A stretch of DNA of 64,000 nucleotides from Motacilla alba alba. Lineage: Eukaryota > Chordata > Aves > Passeriformes > Motacillidae. The notes below the pieces were generated by a model. That model saw only the letters and a list, made by a program, of their open reading frames with translations. It was not told where the DNA came from and did no database searches. A program made the position numbers and the translations under genes. How positions within the stretch are numbered: the first letter of the stretch is position 1; every line of letters starts with the position of its first letter. This document shows, one piece after another, positions 37,608-51,141 of this stretch. The stretch lies in the NCBI RefSeq assembly GCF_015832195.1, contig NC_052046.1, forward strand, positions 16,856,161 to 16,920,160, given 5' to 3'.

Positions 37608-40600
37608 ACACATGTAGCTCCGGATCAGCAACAGGAAACACTGAACAATGTCTGTGTGAAGAAGCTGAAGGTGAACCTGAGCAAGGGCAGAACCAGGGTC
37701 TATAAAACACACAGCCACAGGAAGCTATTCATCTTGCTGCTCCTCATCATCCACCATTTAATATTAAATTACCACCTTGTTAATGAGAACAAGGAAAGGA
37801 GAATCATTGGTAAAATCTAAACTCAGTAGCAGATGATCAGTGGCTTTAGTTAGTTATTTCACTATAATAAGGAGTACCAGCACAGACAAGCTCCCACATT
37901 TTAAAAGCAAGTCAAAATAACCTCTTGCAAAGTGGTTCCAAAACAACAAGGGTTTAGGAGTGTGATTTTGTGTTGTACTTATCTGAGAAAGTGACTCTAC
38001 CATAGTGAAATCACATCTGCTGCCAGCTGGGCCCATTTATCAGATGTTAGAGAAAACAGTAGAAGATGGAGCAGCAACTGGAAAACAATCTGTCAAGATA
38101 AAGAAGACATAGTTGAATATAACCCATCAAAACTTGAAAACCAAGTAAGCATTGTTGCAAAAGAAATGGGAAAATGTGTCTGTTGGGTAACTGCTGTGTG
38201 GCAGTAAAATGTCAGAAAATTTGCTTTGCCTGGGGGTGCAGAAAAGTGCAATTATATTATTTCTGTGGTACCATTTATGTGAGAAATGAAAATAACAAGA
38301 TGTCGTAAAACAATTGGAAAAGAAAAACCCTTGGTATTAACATCTACAGGTGGTTGTCTGGAGAAGAAAATGTATGCAATGCTGTAGTTGCAGAATACCT
38401 AAATACTTAGACAAAAAGGGAGGGAGTGGCTTAGACATGCAGGGAGTCAGTGGCTTTACATCAAAAATAAAATTACAAATAAAAACACCAAGGTAGTGTG
38501 TTAGACATGGAGCATTAAATATCTGCAAAAACTTTTCATAGTAGCTACTGACAAAGACCTGGAGCTGCCTGTGCCAAACCAAAGGAACAAGGTCTGTGTC
38601 ATGAAAGAGATTGGTTTCCAGCTGTGGGCTGCAGGACAGGGCCAGTCTCCATTCACCATGGACTGCCAGCACTCACCAGTCAGTGACTCAGGTAAGAGCT
38701 AAGCCAGCTCAGCAGTTCTCCCCAGAAGGCCCTGGAGGATCCTCCACAGGAGAACATATTTTCCCTTGCAAAAAGAACACTCACCTGGCTTACTGAAGTC
38801 TTGACCCTAGTTCTCTGGAGAGCATCTGGCATGATTTAGTGTCCTCTTGCTCCTTCAGTATTTTTGCAAAGAGCCTGTATGGCTCACAGGTTTGGACTCT
38901 CTTCTGGGAGTGAAAGGAGACATTTTCTCAGTCAGAGACAGAAGGTTTAAATCTGGGTTTCCCCAATATGAATGAATGCCCCAACCACGATCCTTACCTA
39001 ACCACATCAAGACTTTCCCAGAGTATATGGGACTTGCAAACCTAGTGGCAAGATGTAGGCTAGAGCTGGATCACTTGAGACCCGGAACTGCCAGCCCGGG
39101 CTCTCTTCTCCATCAGTCAGCAGAGTGTAAATCCAAGGCAAGCCCAAAGAAGGCCATTCTGATTTCAGCATGTCCCAGTGAAACCAGGCATTGTCAGACT
39201 CCTGCTGGGTTGTTGAAGGTTTAGTGAATGCTGGAGTATGTCATCAATATGCAGGTATGGTGATTCCAGGTCCTTGTTGCTCTTTAACCTCAGAGTGAAA
39301 GAGCTCACTTGATGTTCTTCCTTTTCATCCGTGGCTGTAGCCAACCCAGGAGATTTCACAGGCTGAGCAACACCCTAGTGCCTACAGTACTTCCTCCCAT
39401 TACAGCTCTGTGTGACATCCCCCTGCGTCAGGTTTGAAGGAGCAAATTGACACAGAGGAGTCACTTCCAATCAGAGAGGCTACAGATTTTCTGTGTAACT
39501 ATCCAAGTTTCCAGCATCCCTTTTATTTTCAAAGAATGTAGGCGTTCTGTTTGTCTGCCCTAAAAGCAAGAAAGGCCATGCCATTTCCTGTGTCTGTGGA
39601 ATCTTCAAAGGCAGTTTCCAGAGACTTTGAGTCAGGCATCTCCCTCTCTCCATATCACGTGCTTGTGTAGAAGCTATTAGTCACTTGTATCATCTATTCT
39701 AGCATTGGACAAAAAGTTGAGCTCAGTCAAATACTTTGTAAATATAAGTATCTCCTAACAGGAAAACAACAACTTCCATTCCTCTATGGAAACTGTAAAC
39801 AAGAAAATAAAATACCTTCTGGAGATACTTGCTGGATACTTGCTTTTGTATTTCTTAAGCATATGCTGTCAGTACAACCAGCTGGATGATTTACCCACAC
39901 AGCATCCAAACACATTTCCAGTTACAGCTGTTCTGCACTTGCTAAAGGAAGGCACTCAGTCTCAGTGGACTCTGCATTAGCTGTACAAACAACTGGCTTC
40001 ATCATTTTTGCTTGTTTATTGTACCAATAGTTAAGAAATAAACAGGTCCATGTCTTGCATACCAGGAAAGTGTGTGTAGACAAAAATAAATTTTGCTATT
40101 TTTTTAAATTATTCTACAGTTACCCATATGTAACAGTGTTGGCGTGGTTTTTTCCCAAAGCAGTAAAAGTTGGACAAAGTATCAACAGCAGCCACGCTAT
40201 TCCTTGAAATACACGTATCAGCTCCAAAAGGTCAGGAGCTACAAAGAGTTTCAAATATTTGAAGAACTAGAAACTTTCTGTTCCAAAATCTATGCACGGA
40301 GCATCTTCTCATTGAACTTTCCCATAAAATAAACACGTCTTGTTGACTTTTGACCAATGAGCAATTAAACCACATAACAGTTACTTAAGAGGGACAAGTG
40401 AATTCCTAGGCAGTCAGACTTGTTAAAAAAATGGAGAATGACTTAAACTATCACTGAGGCAATGGACGAAACTGCATTCAGTATGTACATCCATGCTATA
40501 CAGATTGTAGCGCTAGTGCCTGGAAGGAGATGCACTGTTTACAACTATTCCAATATCTGACAGAGGGTCTGATTTATATTATAAGTGTGTGTGTTTATAT

Positions 40601-43600
40601 ATTCTTCTTCTATGTTTGTGTTTCTCAAAAAAGAGATTGGTTTGTTGTTTGTTTTGGGTTTTTTTTAAGGAAGATAATACTCTAAAGCAGAACATGTACT
40701 AAGGCGTTTCTTAGCAAAGTACTGCCCTCTGCTTACAGCTGCCAGCCTGAGAACTCCCCAGCAGGGTGGCAGTAGGACATCTGTGAAACTAGATCAGGGC
40801 TCCACTGCCTGATAGCCCCTGAGAGCAACTCCTTCCTCTGCAGCTGCACTGAAGGTGCAGGAGAGGGCCTCTCTCTGACAGCAGGAGGAGTGCAGAGAGA
40901 CCGGACAGTGAACCAGCAGCCTAGTGGGACATGAAATAGGCTGCTAAATGTCCAAGGTCTGCCAAGCACAGCACAAGCTGAGCTTGGTGTTGAGGGAACA
41001 AGCTGCTGCTTCCTGAGCTGTGGAGTCACACAGAGGCATCATGAATTCACCATTTTACACCCTGTCAAGCTTTCTGGGGAACCAATAAAACAGAAATGGG
41101 TTTAAAGTGCTTTTAAGTTTAAATTGTGGGTTCAGATTAGAGTAGGCCATTACAGAGATCAGTGGTGACCAACTATTACCTTCCTCCTTGCTCTTGAATG
41201 GCATGCACAGAAGTACTTGTCTTCTGAGAGCAGATTCCATGCTGAGAACCAAGATGTCCCTGAATCCCAGAAATCAGCACCACAGAGAAGACTAAATGAA
41301 CCTAAGTGCTGCAACCAGGAACAAGGTGACTTCAGGAAGGAAAACGGGCACTCACTGATGATTATTTTGCAGCATTCCTAGAAACATATAGGACTTTAAA
41401 TGGCTATTATAGATTGAGTGAGACAGTCAATGTCTCGCTCAGACAGTTAATGAAGGAGGCAGTTGTTTGTTCTAGTTGATTCATCCCACTTCTGCTTACT
41501 TTTACAATTGATCTCACCTTATCCCAGTGCTGCTTTTCAACAGCATTTTGTGCAACCATGTGTAAATGAGATCAGCTATCCAGATACATTCATTTCTTCA
41601 AGGATTAAGCTCAGGTCTATTTTTGTGTAGTTAGCTCAGTACCCAAAATCAAGACCTCTGTTGCCTTACTTACAAATACATTTTGCATCTGCAGATTGCT
41701 AGATTTACCATTAATCATTAATTGCTTACAATTAGTCAAAATCCAAAGCAAGTTCACCCTGTTCCTTTCTGCACTTTGACCAAGACACTAGAAATACTGC
41801 AACTCTATTTTTAAGATAACATTCACGCCAACAGACCTAACATCTGAATTACACCCTAGGCAACTTAACTCAGCCAGTCTGGGTGGTGGTTATATAAAGA
41901 AGGATCTTAGTGATCTGATCTGACAACTCCACAACTGGACTTTTTGAAAGAACCTTCTTAAGTCAAAATTCAAAATGTTCATGCCATAGATTACTTATTT
42001 CTAATAGAAATAATAGCTCTTGCCAGCTGCAGAGGCAACAAAAGAAAAGGCAAACTGAGCTTCTAGGTCTTGACACCCATCTCTAAGCAGGACTCTCCCT
42101 TCTAGTAGGAGCAAAACTCACCTTGACACTATCTCTTCACAGGCAGTGTGACAGATCATAGCCTGCTTGCCTAAGGCACAGCCCAGCACATTACCTCTGC
42201 CTTTCAAAGAAACCCATGAGTCTGCTTTCAAATGACCTTCCCATTTTAGAAACTCCATCTAGTCCCAGAAAGCTTGCCTCTGTAATCCTCCTATCTCTCT
42301 CTGCCTCTCTAATCAACTCCTTCCTCAGCACTCACTGCCAGCGAAGTCTCTCCCTAAGAGATTCAATTTCATTGATATGTACTCGAATGTCTATACTTGT
42401 ATATGAAAAACAAGCTCTTGATTACTTAGTTTTTATTCTCTCATGAATTTTCTCACCAATGTGCTTTCATGCATCACATTTTGTACCCGTGCAAGATGAA
42501 GTGTATGAGCTGAAGCAAATCACTGTGATCAGTCACACATTTTACATTGCATAAATTTATTCTGATCTATTGCCTTTGCTCTTGCAAGGAGTTCTGACAC
42601 TCCTATCCCAATGCTCAATCTGTTCCTCCTTTGTTTTTCCCCAACAAATTTATGTGGAGTAATACCCCTCTCACTGTGAAGCCATGCAAAAGCTTTGCAG
42701 CTGAAACCTCAAACTGCAAATAACTTCATGTCTAGCAGTGCTTACCAGCATGTATAAAGCATTCCCACAGAACAACCAAGCAGCAAGACTGGAAATGAGG
42801 AAATGATCATCTAAAGCAAGCATTTCACCATGCAGAATCTCCCTACAAATAGATGTGAAAATATAGATTTCACCAGTTGCAATGACAGAACGTTTTGTTC
42901 TGGGGCTGCATTTGGGATATGCAAACTCTGGCAGGAATTACTTAGCTTGAAATGAGTGAAGATAGATTAATACAGTTTCCACTGAATATGCCAGGACAAT
43001 TATTTTCAGCCTGTATAAAAATATTCACAGAATGTATTTCAACATAGCATCACAAGGACTGACTTGAAAAAAGTGGTGCAATGCAGATTGGACGCCACGT
43101 AAGTAGATTCTTGCTGAATTTGGAATTGTAGAAGATAGCAAAAGCTACTGCAGCAAAGTTGTAGTTGGCCTTCATCCATACTTAAATAAAAGGAGAATGT
43201 AAAGGGTTTATGACATTTTCTGTCCTATTTTCTCTTCTTTCCAAACCAGTATTTTCTGAGGTGTAGGAGGGGGACACAGCTCATTACTGTGCTGACAGAT
43301 TTCTGTGCAGAGGGCACTTATGCATGGTGTACAGGAAGCTGCTCCCCAGGGCCACCAGCATTTCTGATGTTTGAAGAGGAAGTTCCTTACCTCAGTTTAC
43401 AGGAATGACTGCAAACCAGCATAGTTCTGACTGAGAAAAAGAATGGGGTTGAACAGCGCATTTGGTGTGAGGCTGGAGTGAGGGGGTACTTTCGATCAAG
43501 ATGAAAATCAAAGATGAAAACAGCACTAATGTACTAACATTTAATGTATTTAAGAACTTGATATTTTAAAATCAGATGCAGTTAAACAGAAAATCTTTCT

Positions 43601-46600
43601 GAAATAAACCCAGTGCAGTCTTGTTTGAGCAAGTTCAAATCAATGCATTTATTTTGATGTTACATTTCTGCAAGTGCTGGACACGGCCAGGTTAGGTGCA
43701 CAGTGAGAAACATCTCCTTTTCCAGCCACACACACTGAGTGGAACTGGGCACAGCACAGCATCCACCCCAGCACACGTGCAATTTAAAAATACAACATTA
43801 GAAAACTCAGATGAATGCTGTTAATGGCAATGAGATTCTCTTGTGTTTCTGCACTTCAGAGGTCTTTAAAAAAAGCACAAAAAACATTAAGTGCATGGAT
43901 TATAAACAAAACATTTATTGATTCATTGTATGTTTTCAAGGCACTTTCATGTTGCAGTTTATAACTCCATTTGGTAAAAAGGGGAAACTCCTTCAGAAAC
44001 CCCATCTCCACCAAATAAAACACACAATTCCAAGGCCAAGTGAAACAACCAAAATATTCAAGCCAGATTCTGACCATAAAATATGTGTGTTCCTAGAATC
44101 TCAAAAGAATCCATAACCACAAAATGGGGTGGGTTTTTTTGCATTTTCTAGATTTATTGTAATTTAGGAAACCCAGTATGAGATTCATCCCAGCTAGTTT
44201 TATCATCTCAAACCTGGACTAGCTAAACCAGAGTAGACTTATCTATATTAAATATCTATGTTGAACAAGATAAACCGTCCTCTGCCAAAGACTATTCTGC
44301 ACTGTCCACAGGGAAAGTGTAATATAATCAGAGTTTTTAATTTTGGGGGTTTTTTACTAGGGATTCAGGATGGGATTTTAAAGCTAAACTCTTAGGTAGT
44401 TATCAGTTACAATATTGCCTTTGCATTTTGCATTAAACCAAGTAATCACTGATTAACAATAAACTTACATTCATACAAAGTTCTCATCAAACATTCAATA
44501 ATATGGCAGGCACTTCAACACAGTTGTCTCACAGCAGCAAAAACTGAGGAAGAAAACTGAATACTGGCACACTTCCCTGATTAATTACGTGTTAAGGATG
44601 ATTTTAACTATAAAAACAAAAACAAAACTGAAAAAAATCCTCAATGCTTTAAAAATTGAGCAAAATGCACAAGATATAATCCCATAACGGCTAATATACT
44701 GGAAATGAACATCTGTTGTCAACCAAAACCATTTCAGAAACAGAGCATGATTTCAGCCCCTTATGCTAAAGCCAAAAGAGCCAGCACAAATTCCACCACC
44801 TTTTTTGAGGTCCTTATGTAGTGCTTGTCTCTCCTACCATGCAAATGCTTGAACTCAAGAATGCCCATTCAATTGTGGAGTTATAACTGAATGACAGTTT
44901 TTTTGACTATTATGTCACGGTCTCATTTTTTACACCACCAGCACTACATCAACCCTATGTTCCACCACAAATTTAGGCACACCTGTCTTTACACCGATAC
45001 ACTTAGCAAAATCTCATAAAGAACACATTTCATTTCTGTATATTTGATCACCCTGTCACAAGCTGACAGTGTGGATTTTGTCACCTGACTCCAGGAGCTT
45101 TCAGCAGTGCACTATTTTGGTATCAAACTGTAGGTGCACTGCTTGGAAGGATTGGCGAGGTGTCTTTTGCTCTTGACAGGAAGGTGTCAGAGCTAGAAAA
45201 ATGCGAAACAGGCTTCTTCGTGTGTCAGGAAAGTGCTGAGATTAAAATTCTTTACTCCTCTTTGGAGTGTGTCCTGGAGAAGGTGTAAAGGGATCAGGTT
45301 GCTGCTACTGTCAGGAAGGCGTTGGGAGGCAGGCTGCATCTGACGGCTGGGATCTGGAGGAAGCTGGTGTCTGCTTGGTGTTGGTAGAAGGGGTCCCAGG
45401 AAATGGCAAGAGACATACAGCTGTACCTCCACAAAGGGTGCAGGAGTGTCCCTGTGGTGGCTGGCAACACCACCTCTGGCTGAGAGTTGCTCAGAACAGT
45501 CCCAGAGACCTCCTCTGGGAAAGCAGAAAAGGTCCACCTCACAGATCTACAGTGAGATCCAGCTGAGACACCAGAACACCCAGAGACCTTTATGCTGATC
45601 ACATGCTTGAACTCACACACTGGCATCAGGGAAGATATAGTAATGACAAACATAAAAACTGTGTAACAAGGTTCTAATACATTTCAGTTTGAGCATATGA
45701 AGGGTTCACATCTTTAGTCTCTGGTGCTCTAATAACTTGAGCAGCTGAAGACGTGGCTTGTATACTTTCTACTGACATGGACTACTCTTCTTGAAGTGGC
45801 CTCTAAAAAACCCACCACAATCATGCCTGCCCATGGCAGAGGTGGTAAAGACGAGAACTACCACCACTGCTCCTGTGTTCAGCTCCCAGAGCACAGCAGT
45901 AAGCACAGTTTACATCTGGCCCACCTTGTGCATGAAAATTTCCCATAAATAGAATCTGTAAGTGACAGAAACTCACTTAATCAACAAAACTTCAAGAAAT
46001 CATCCAAAACAAAGGAGGATGAGATGAATAGCACCAAGGATCTTGAGGTCAGAAAATCCATTCTGTAAAAGCGAAAATGGCAGTACCTAAATAAAATTAG
46101 GCCTAAATAAAAATGGTATTCCAGTGTTTACTGAGTGGTTGCAGTACTGAGACTGCTGAGAACAGAGTTCTTACAAAGAGGCTGGACAGAACCCGTAGCA
46201 ATTTAAAAATGAAAAATAGATGAGAAGTTCATAAAAGACTGTTAATAAGAGACTGGTTATGATCACGGTGCTGTTTTCTTGAAGTCAGTTCATTCTTTGT
46301 AGTCAACAGGAATTATATTATTTGTTCTCAGTGGAAATAAAATTGGGCCTTAACTGGAGACTGCACATCACTACTGAGCTTGGATTTCCAAAAAGAGTGA
46401 AATATTCCCTTTGCACAGAAAGTATTGTACACTTGATCACCAGAGCAAAGCTGGAGTACATAGTACTTGGTAGGAGTGCATAAGGCATATTTGTTCAGTG
46501 TTCTGGAAGATGAAGGGTTAAACTGTGACACTTCTGAAGAGGATACATACTACCTGGCAGGACTGCTTCTGCCAGTAGCTTCAGGACCCATGACAGTATG

Positions 46601-47064
46601 CAGCCCAGGCCTTGATTCTACTGCCATCTGCTTGAGTACACAAATTCCAGAAAACGTTGTGTTTGCCTCACTGAAAGCAGAATTTACTCCTTTCTCAGGA
46701 GCAGGAAATTTTATGCACATCCAGACATAATTTCAGCCTAAAGGTAATTAAGCAGACAGGCTGACTGATACATACTCTACTTTTGCCATGTGAAATAGAG
46801 TTAAAGGATATATTTTAGCATTTTCAGACACTAAAGGCTTGAGTTCAGTATAAAATCAGGAAAAAATAAACCAAAATTAAAAACAACATCTCACAGTATT
46901 CCACCAGAATCCTTATTCACTGTTGTATTGTTGTTGCTGAATTGAATTCTGGATATCACGTTTAGTGACCTGTCAAAATATTCAGTTTTGTTTCCTTAGT
47001 ATTGGCCTCTGAACAGCCTTCAGGTCAAAATTACATTAGTAAAATTAGCATCATGGAAAAATCA
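37608..47064. other. Intergenic stretch downstream of the proteoglycan gene
   Basis: No gene recognised in about 9.5 kb. Scattered T/G-rich runs occur (for example 40640-40670). A G+C-richer patch at about 45120-45600 reads, on the minus strand, like a possible decayed LTR (an AGTAAAGAATTTTAATCTC block), but I could not find ends or a duplication. The 3' UTR of the proteoglycan gene may extend into the right end of this stretch. Confidence 0.5.
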
Positions 47065-47070
47065 TTTATT
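47065..47070 (-). terminator. Candidate polyadenylation signal of the proteoglycan gene
   Basis: TTTATT on the plus strand is AATAAA on the coding strand, about 420 bases after the stop codon, and is the first canonical hexamer I found downstream. A TATAAA variant lies closer, at 47125-47130. Without transcript data the real 3' end is unknown. Confidence 0.35.
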
Positions 47071-47490
47071 GAAACAATTTGAAGTTCTTCAAAGAGAAGT
47101 AGTGATTCAGAATGAATAAAAGACCTTTATAGCAAAATCAGTTAAAAAAACCCCCAACAATTCCATAAAAAAATAGATAATCAATGAGAGAACATTCTAT
47201 TTTACCTTTCATGGGAAATAAAAAATACTGCATATATGGGGTGCACTCAAAATCCATGAGGCCACTGAATTGAGAATTTTGCTGACATACCAACTGCAAA
47301 TCTTCTATCATGGCCACTGTAATCAGTAGGATTTTTGATATTATTGTTTCATGGTTATTTAGATTTCATCCAACACACAGTGTATCATTTGACCTATAAT
47401 AAATGAGTATAATAAAGAACAAATTATATGTCAACAATATATATTCATTTTTCCATACAACATCGATTAACATGACCAAAACTAGTGTAA

Positions 47491-49538
47491 CTATACCCAG
47501 TACTGATTGTGCTTCAAAGTTGGGTTAGTTTTTCTACAGTACTGGATAATTTCAGGATCAAGATTTAAAAAGCTCTTTTTCAGAGACCCTTCTGTAGTTG
47601 AAGAAGCCACTGTAGCAAGCAGCTGCTCATGTTTTACTGCTACAAATGTAGAGGCTGTACTTCTCTCTGCCCCCTTCAGGAGAGGAGTCACTGTGACAGA
47701 GGGCACAGTCAAACTCCGTTCCAGACATTGATTTGCACCATTGAGGATTGCATCTGTTTGACTTTTGACTAAAGGTTTTGTCTTCTCTTTCTTCTTACAC
47801 ATTAACAAAATGCACACAGAAGTAACAGCAATAATGACTAGCACAGGCACCAGGACCACAGGGATAATAATGTACCAAGGGTTGCTTTCAACTGCCTGCT
47901 CTCTGGGACTCCTGGCATTAAGCTGGTTTGTAATCTTCAACTCCACAGATACACCTGTTCCTGTGGCCTGCTTTAGCAATGGGCCTTCCTCACGTAGGTT
48001 TCCCCAGTGATTCTGCCCTGGCCACATAGTTGGTTTAGTCCTCTGTGGTGCTATTGCAGGCTCTTCATTCTGTGAGACTAGTGCCTCATTCTTTGAGGTA
48101 GAGTGAGCCTTGAAAGTGGTCATGCTGGTTACAAAAAGCACTTCTGTTGTAAAACCCTGCACAAGTGGAGGACTGTGTGGCACAATGGAATACTGAAAAC
48201 AGCCAACAGCAGGCTGCACACCATCTGCCCTGAGTATAAATGTAAATGAGTCATTCAACAGATCGATGCCCGTCATATTTGTGTCTATGTCTAGAAGCAA
48301 AACTCCACTATCAATGTCAGCCTGGGTGAATGACTGAATATCTTCAAACACTGCATCACTCACAAACCTTTTCTTAACAATCCTCCCATGAAAGGGGGGC
48401 ACTATCACTTCAAATATAGGATTACTGTTTGTCAAATTGGCTAGCTCAGAAGCATCCAGGTCACTGCTTCCAAATTTATACACTGCATGATTTGAAATCT
48501 GCAGATCAGATACAATTTGTACTAAAGGCTTCGCTGTGATGTTCAGCACTCGTCCTGTTAGATTGCCTTCTGGAGTAAAAACCATAAACTCCAGTACATC
48601 ACTGGAAGCAGTAAGATTTGTCAGGTGGTAAGAGAGCCGTCCCGAGTACAAATCTGCCTGCTCAAATTTAGTAACCTGCTCATTTCCAATCATGAGGTGC
48701 CCATATTTGAGTGGCTGAGTTATTTCATACATAATATCAGTGCTTTTTCCATTTGTGACAGCTGAAAGCTGAACGTCAGTAATAGTGACAGATGTCTGGC
48801 CCTGTGGCAGTGCAACATTGGTAAGGTTGACAAGGATGAGAGCAATTGGTTCGACTTCAAGACTGAACACTTTGTATAAAGGGCGATGTTTACCATCAGT
48901 CACACTGAAATAAAACACTCCAGAAGAAGAACTTCCATCCTGTACAAACCACACTTTACCACTGTCAACATCAGCTTGTGTGAAATCTTTTATAGAGACA
49001 CTGAGATTGCTTTTCATTGCTAAGTAACCATTATTGGGGTTGCTAACAATGGTGTATTTCAGCTCAGCTGGAGCATTATCTAAGTCTTCAACTTTCAGAT
49101 TCTCTGCCCCCAGCATTGACACATCTCCCTGCAGGACTTTCAAGTGCAGTTTTTTAGTCTTCAGTTCTGGAGACTGGTCATTCACTGGGAAAACAGTGAT
49201 ATTAAACATCTCCTCTAAAACTTCAGTATGGGGCTTTGTAGCAGGCTTGCTCTTCAGGTTCAACCAAACAGCAAAAGTGAAATTGTCATTTAGAGATTCA
49301 GAATTATCATGTATGTACATGATTCCAAATTTGTCCAGCACATATTGGGAGAAGTTAGGCTTTTCTTTGGTAATGTTTCGCTCTCCAACAACAATCATGC
49401 CATGTTGGGGTAAAGACACAACCTGATACCAGACTTCATACACAGAGCGCTGTATATCAGGTAGCTTAATCAACAGGTTTGAAGCATCTAAATTTGTTTT
49501 GTTGATTAATACTCTACCTCCTTCCTGGACTACGGCAC
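47491..49538 (-). CDS. CSPG4B: CSPG4-family proteoglycan, last coding exon
   Basis: The acceptor is TTTCTGCCAG before 49538. Two bases complete a Gly codon begun in the upstream exon, then 681 residues follow to a TAG at 47491-47493. The first frame-internal Met is not the start: the frame is open from the splice site (AVVQEGGRVLINKTNLDASN). About four CSPG repeats are visible, each with the FTQADVDSG-type block (KDFTQADVDSG, TKFEQADLYSG, QSFTQADIDSG). Many N-glycosylation sequons occur (NIT, NFS, NLS, NLT, NMT). A membrane span covers residues ~555-579 of this exon (YIIIPVVLVPVLVIIAV...), followed by the stop-transfer CKKKEK. The ~102-residue cytoplasmic tail has Thr/Ser-rich stretches and ends DPEIIQYCRKTNPTLKHNQ then YWV. 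The QYWV end is the PDZ ligand of NG2, which binds GRIP1, MUPP1 and syntenin in mammals. Confidence 0.95.
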
Positions 49539-50040
49539 CTGGCAGAAATGAAAAGAGAATCTTAGAAACTGAACATTTTATAGTTGCACTATTTCAGAAA
49601 CTACATAGCAAACACTGATGATGGTCAAAAAATTTTATCCTTTGTGGCATCCTTGATTTCCATATGTCATGGCTAAAAATATATTACCACTACTTTTAAA
49701 ATACAATCAGATATGAAAGACAAGAGTTTTGACTGATGCATACACTAAGATTAAGGAAATACAAGTAACTCAAAGCTTCTCATAGTGTTTTCCACCTACC
49801 ATTATAGAAAACAAAATATCTTCTACAGCAGTAGGAAGCATCAAACATATGTAGCTATCTCACTTCTAAGGGTGCAGTGAACACAGCTTTCCAAGCTACT
49901 ACCCTACAGTACTCTCTGTCTCAGAAGTATTCTGGTCACTGCTTACTGAAGATAAAGAAACTTTTGTTTTTTCTCCATTCTTCAATGGACCTCTGACAGA
50001 TCCAAAACAATTTTGAGCCAAAACAGTGAAACATTTTTAC
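49539..50040 (-). other. Intron between the last two exons
   Basis: 502 bp, starting with GTAAAAATG and ending with TTTCTGCCAG on the coding strand. It interrupts a Gly codon after its first base. No repeat or other feature is seen inside. Confidence 0.88.
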
Positions 50041-50224
50041 CTGTGTTTGCTACAAGACGACTATTCTGATCATGCCTGTCAATTTCATATGAAATGACAA
50101 CATGGAACATCTGGATATCCAGAGCTGATGGTGGAGAGGATACAGTAAATGTAAAGAAATCTTCTGCACTCCAGGCAGCTGACTCAGCACTTAAGTGTTC
50201 ATATATGATCACACCTTCATTGAC
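50041..50224 (-). CDS. CSPG4B: CSPG4-family proteoglycan, penultimate coding exon
   Basis: 184 bp. The acceptor is TTTTTACCTGGAACAG before 50224, and the exon starts on a codon boundary (VNEGVIIYEHL). The donor is ACACAG|GTAAAAATG at 50040. It ends one base into a Gly codon that the last exon completes. The sequence finishes one CSPG repeat: VNEGVIIYEH completes the FTQSM of the exon before it, giving the family block F-T-Q-x-x-V-x-x-G-x-x-x-Y-x-H. FFTFTVSSPPSAL and FHVVISYEID follow the usual repeat end. No signal peptide or membrane segment lies here; the protein part is extracellular. Confidence 0.92.
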
Positions 50225-50356
50225 CTGTTCCAGGTAAAAAGCAGACATATGCGTAAGAGCAAGGCAATTACAAACAGAGGAGTGTTAAGGACAGAAAAAC
50301 TATCTTGAGAACATTGTTCAAAGAGACCTTTGTACCTTAGTCCATGCACAGTGTAT

Positions 50357-51141
50357 ACAGAATCACAGAATTGTTAGGCTGCAAAAGAGCTGTAAGATCA
50401 AACCCAACTGTTAACCCAGAACTGCCAAGTCCACCACTAAATCATGTCCCAAGTCCCACATCTACACATCTTTTAAAATATCAAGCTGGTGATTCAACCA
50501 CTTTTCTGGGCAGTCTAGTTCAATACTCAGCTATGTTTCACATAAAGGAAGGTGTCCTACTATTCCATTTAAACCTCCACTGGCACACACACTGAGGCCA
50601 TGTCCCCTCATCCTACTACTTCTTATTTGGGCAAAGAGGCCAACACCCACTTGGCCACAGCCTCCTTTCAGGCAGTGATGGAGTGATAAGGTCTCCCCTG
50701 AGCCTCCTTTTCTCCAGGATAAACACCCCCTGCTCCCTCAGCTGCTCCTCATAGGACCTGTGCTCCAGACCCTGCCCCAGCTCCATTGCCCTTCTCTGCA
50801 CTCTCTCCAGCTCCTCAGTGTCTTTCCTGCAGTGAGGGCCCAGAGCTGGACACAGCACTCGAGGTGTGGCCTCACCAGTGCCCAGCACAGGGGGACAATC
50901 CCTGCCCTGCTCCTGCTGGCCACACCATTGCTGATCCAGGCCAGGATGCCATTGCCCTTCTTGGCCACCTGGGCACACCCTGGCTCATGTTCAGCTGCTG
51001 TCACCAGCACCCCCAGGTCCCTTTCCAGCCACTCTGTCCCAGCCTGTGGCACTGCCTGGGGTTGTTGTAACCCAAGGGCAGGACCTGGCACTGGACCTTG
51101 TTGAACCTCACACCATTGGCCTCAACCCATCAATCCAGCTT
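50357..51141 (-). mobile_element. CR1 LINE, 5'-truncated, minus orientation (copy B)
   Basis: A second CR1 copy, inserted in the same direction as the host gene, inside its intron. The inverted tail starts at 50357 ('acagaatcacagaattgtta'). The body carries the ORF2 C-terminal text [20 protein letters not shown] and [14 protein letters not shown] in one frame and [20 protein letters not shown] in another, with the same frame break as copy A. Between about 50637 and 51120 it is nearly identical to 37077-37570. It lies only 132 bp from the exon 50041-50224. Confidence 0.95.

Noticed and set aside
36964..37617. Long overlapping frames on both strands as genes
   Set aside because: They lie in CR1 copy A. 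The minus frames are ORF2 remnants split by a frameshift and the plus frames are antisense shadows.
45193..45653. Proline/serine-rich frames on both strands
   Set aside because: Open frames overlap on opposite strands in a G+C-richer patch, with no start context or domain; probably a repeat remnant.
1..47000. A CRISPR array, operon or other multi-gene system
   Set aside because: No spaced direct repeats, ribosome-binding sites or compact gene clusters occur; the DNA is vertebrate intergenic sequence.
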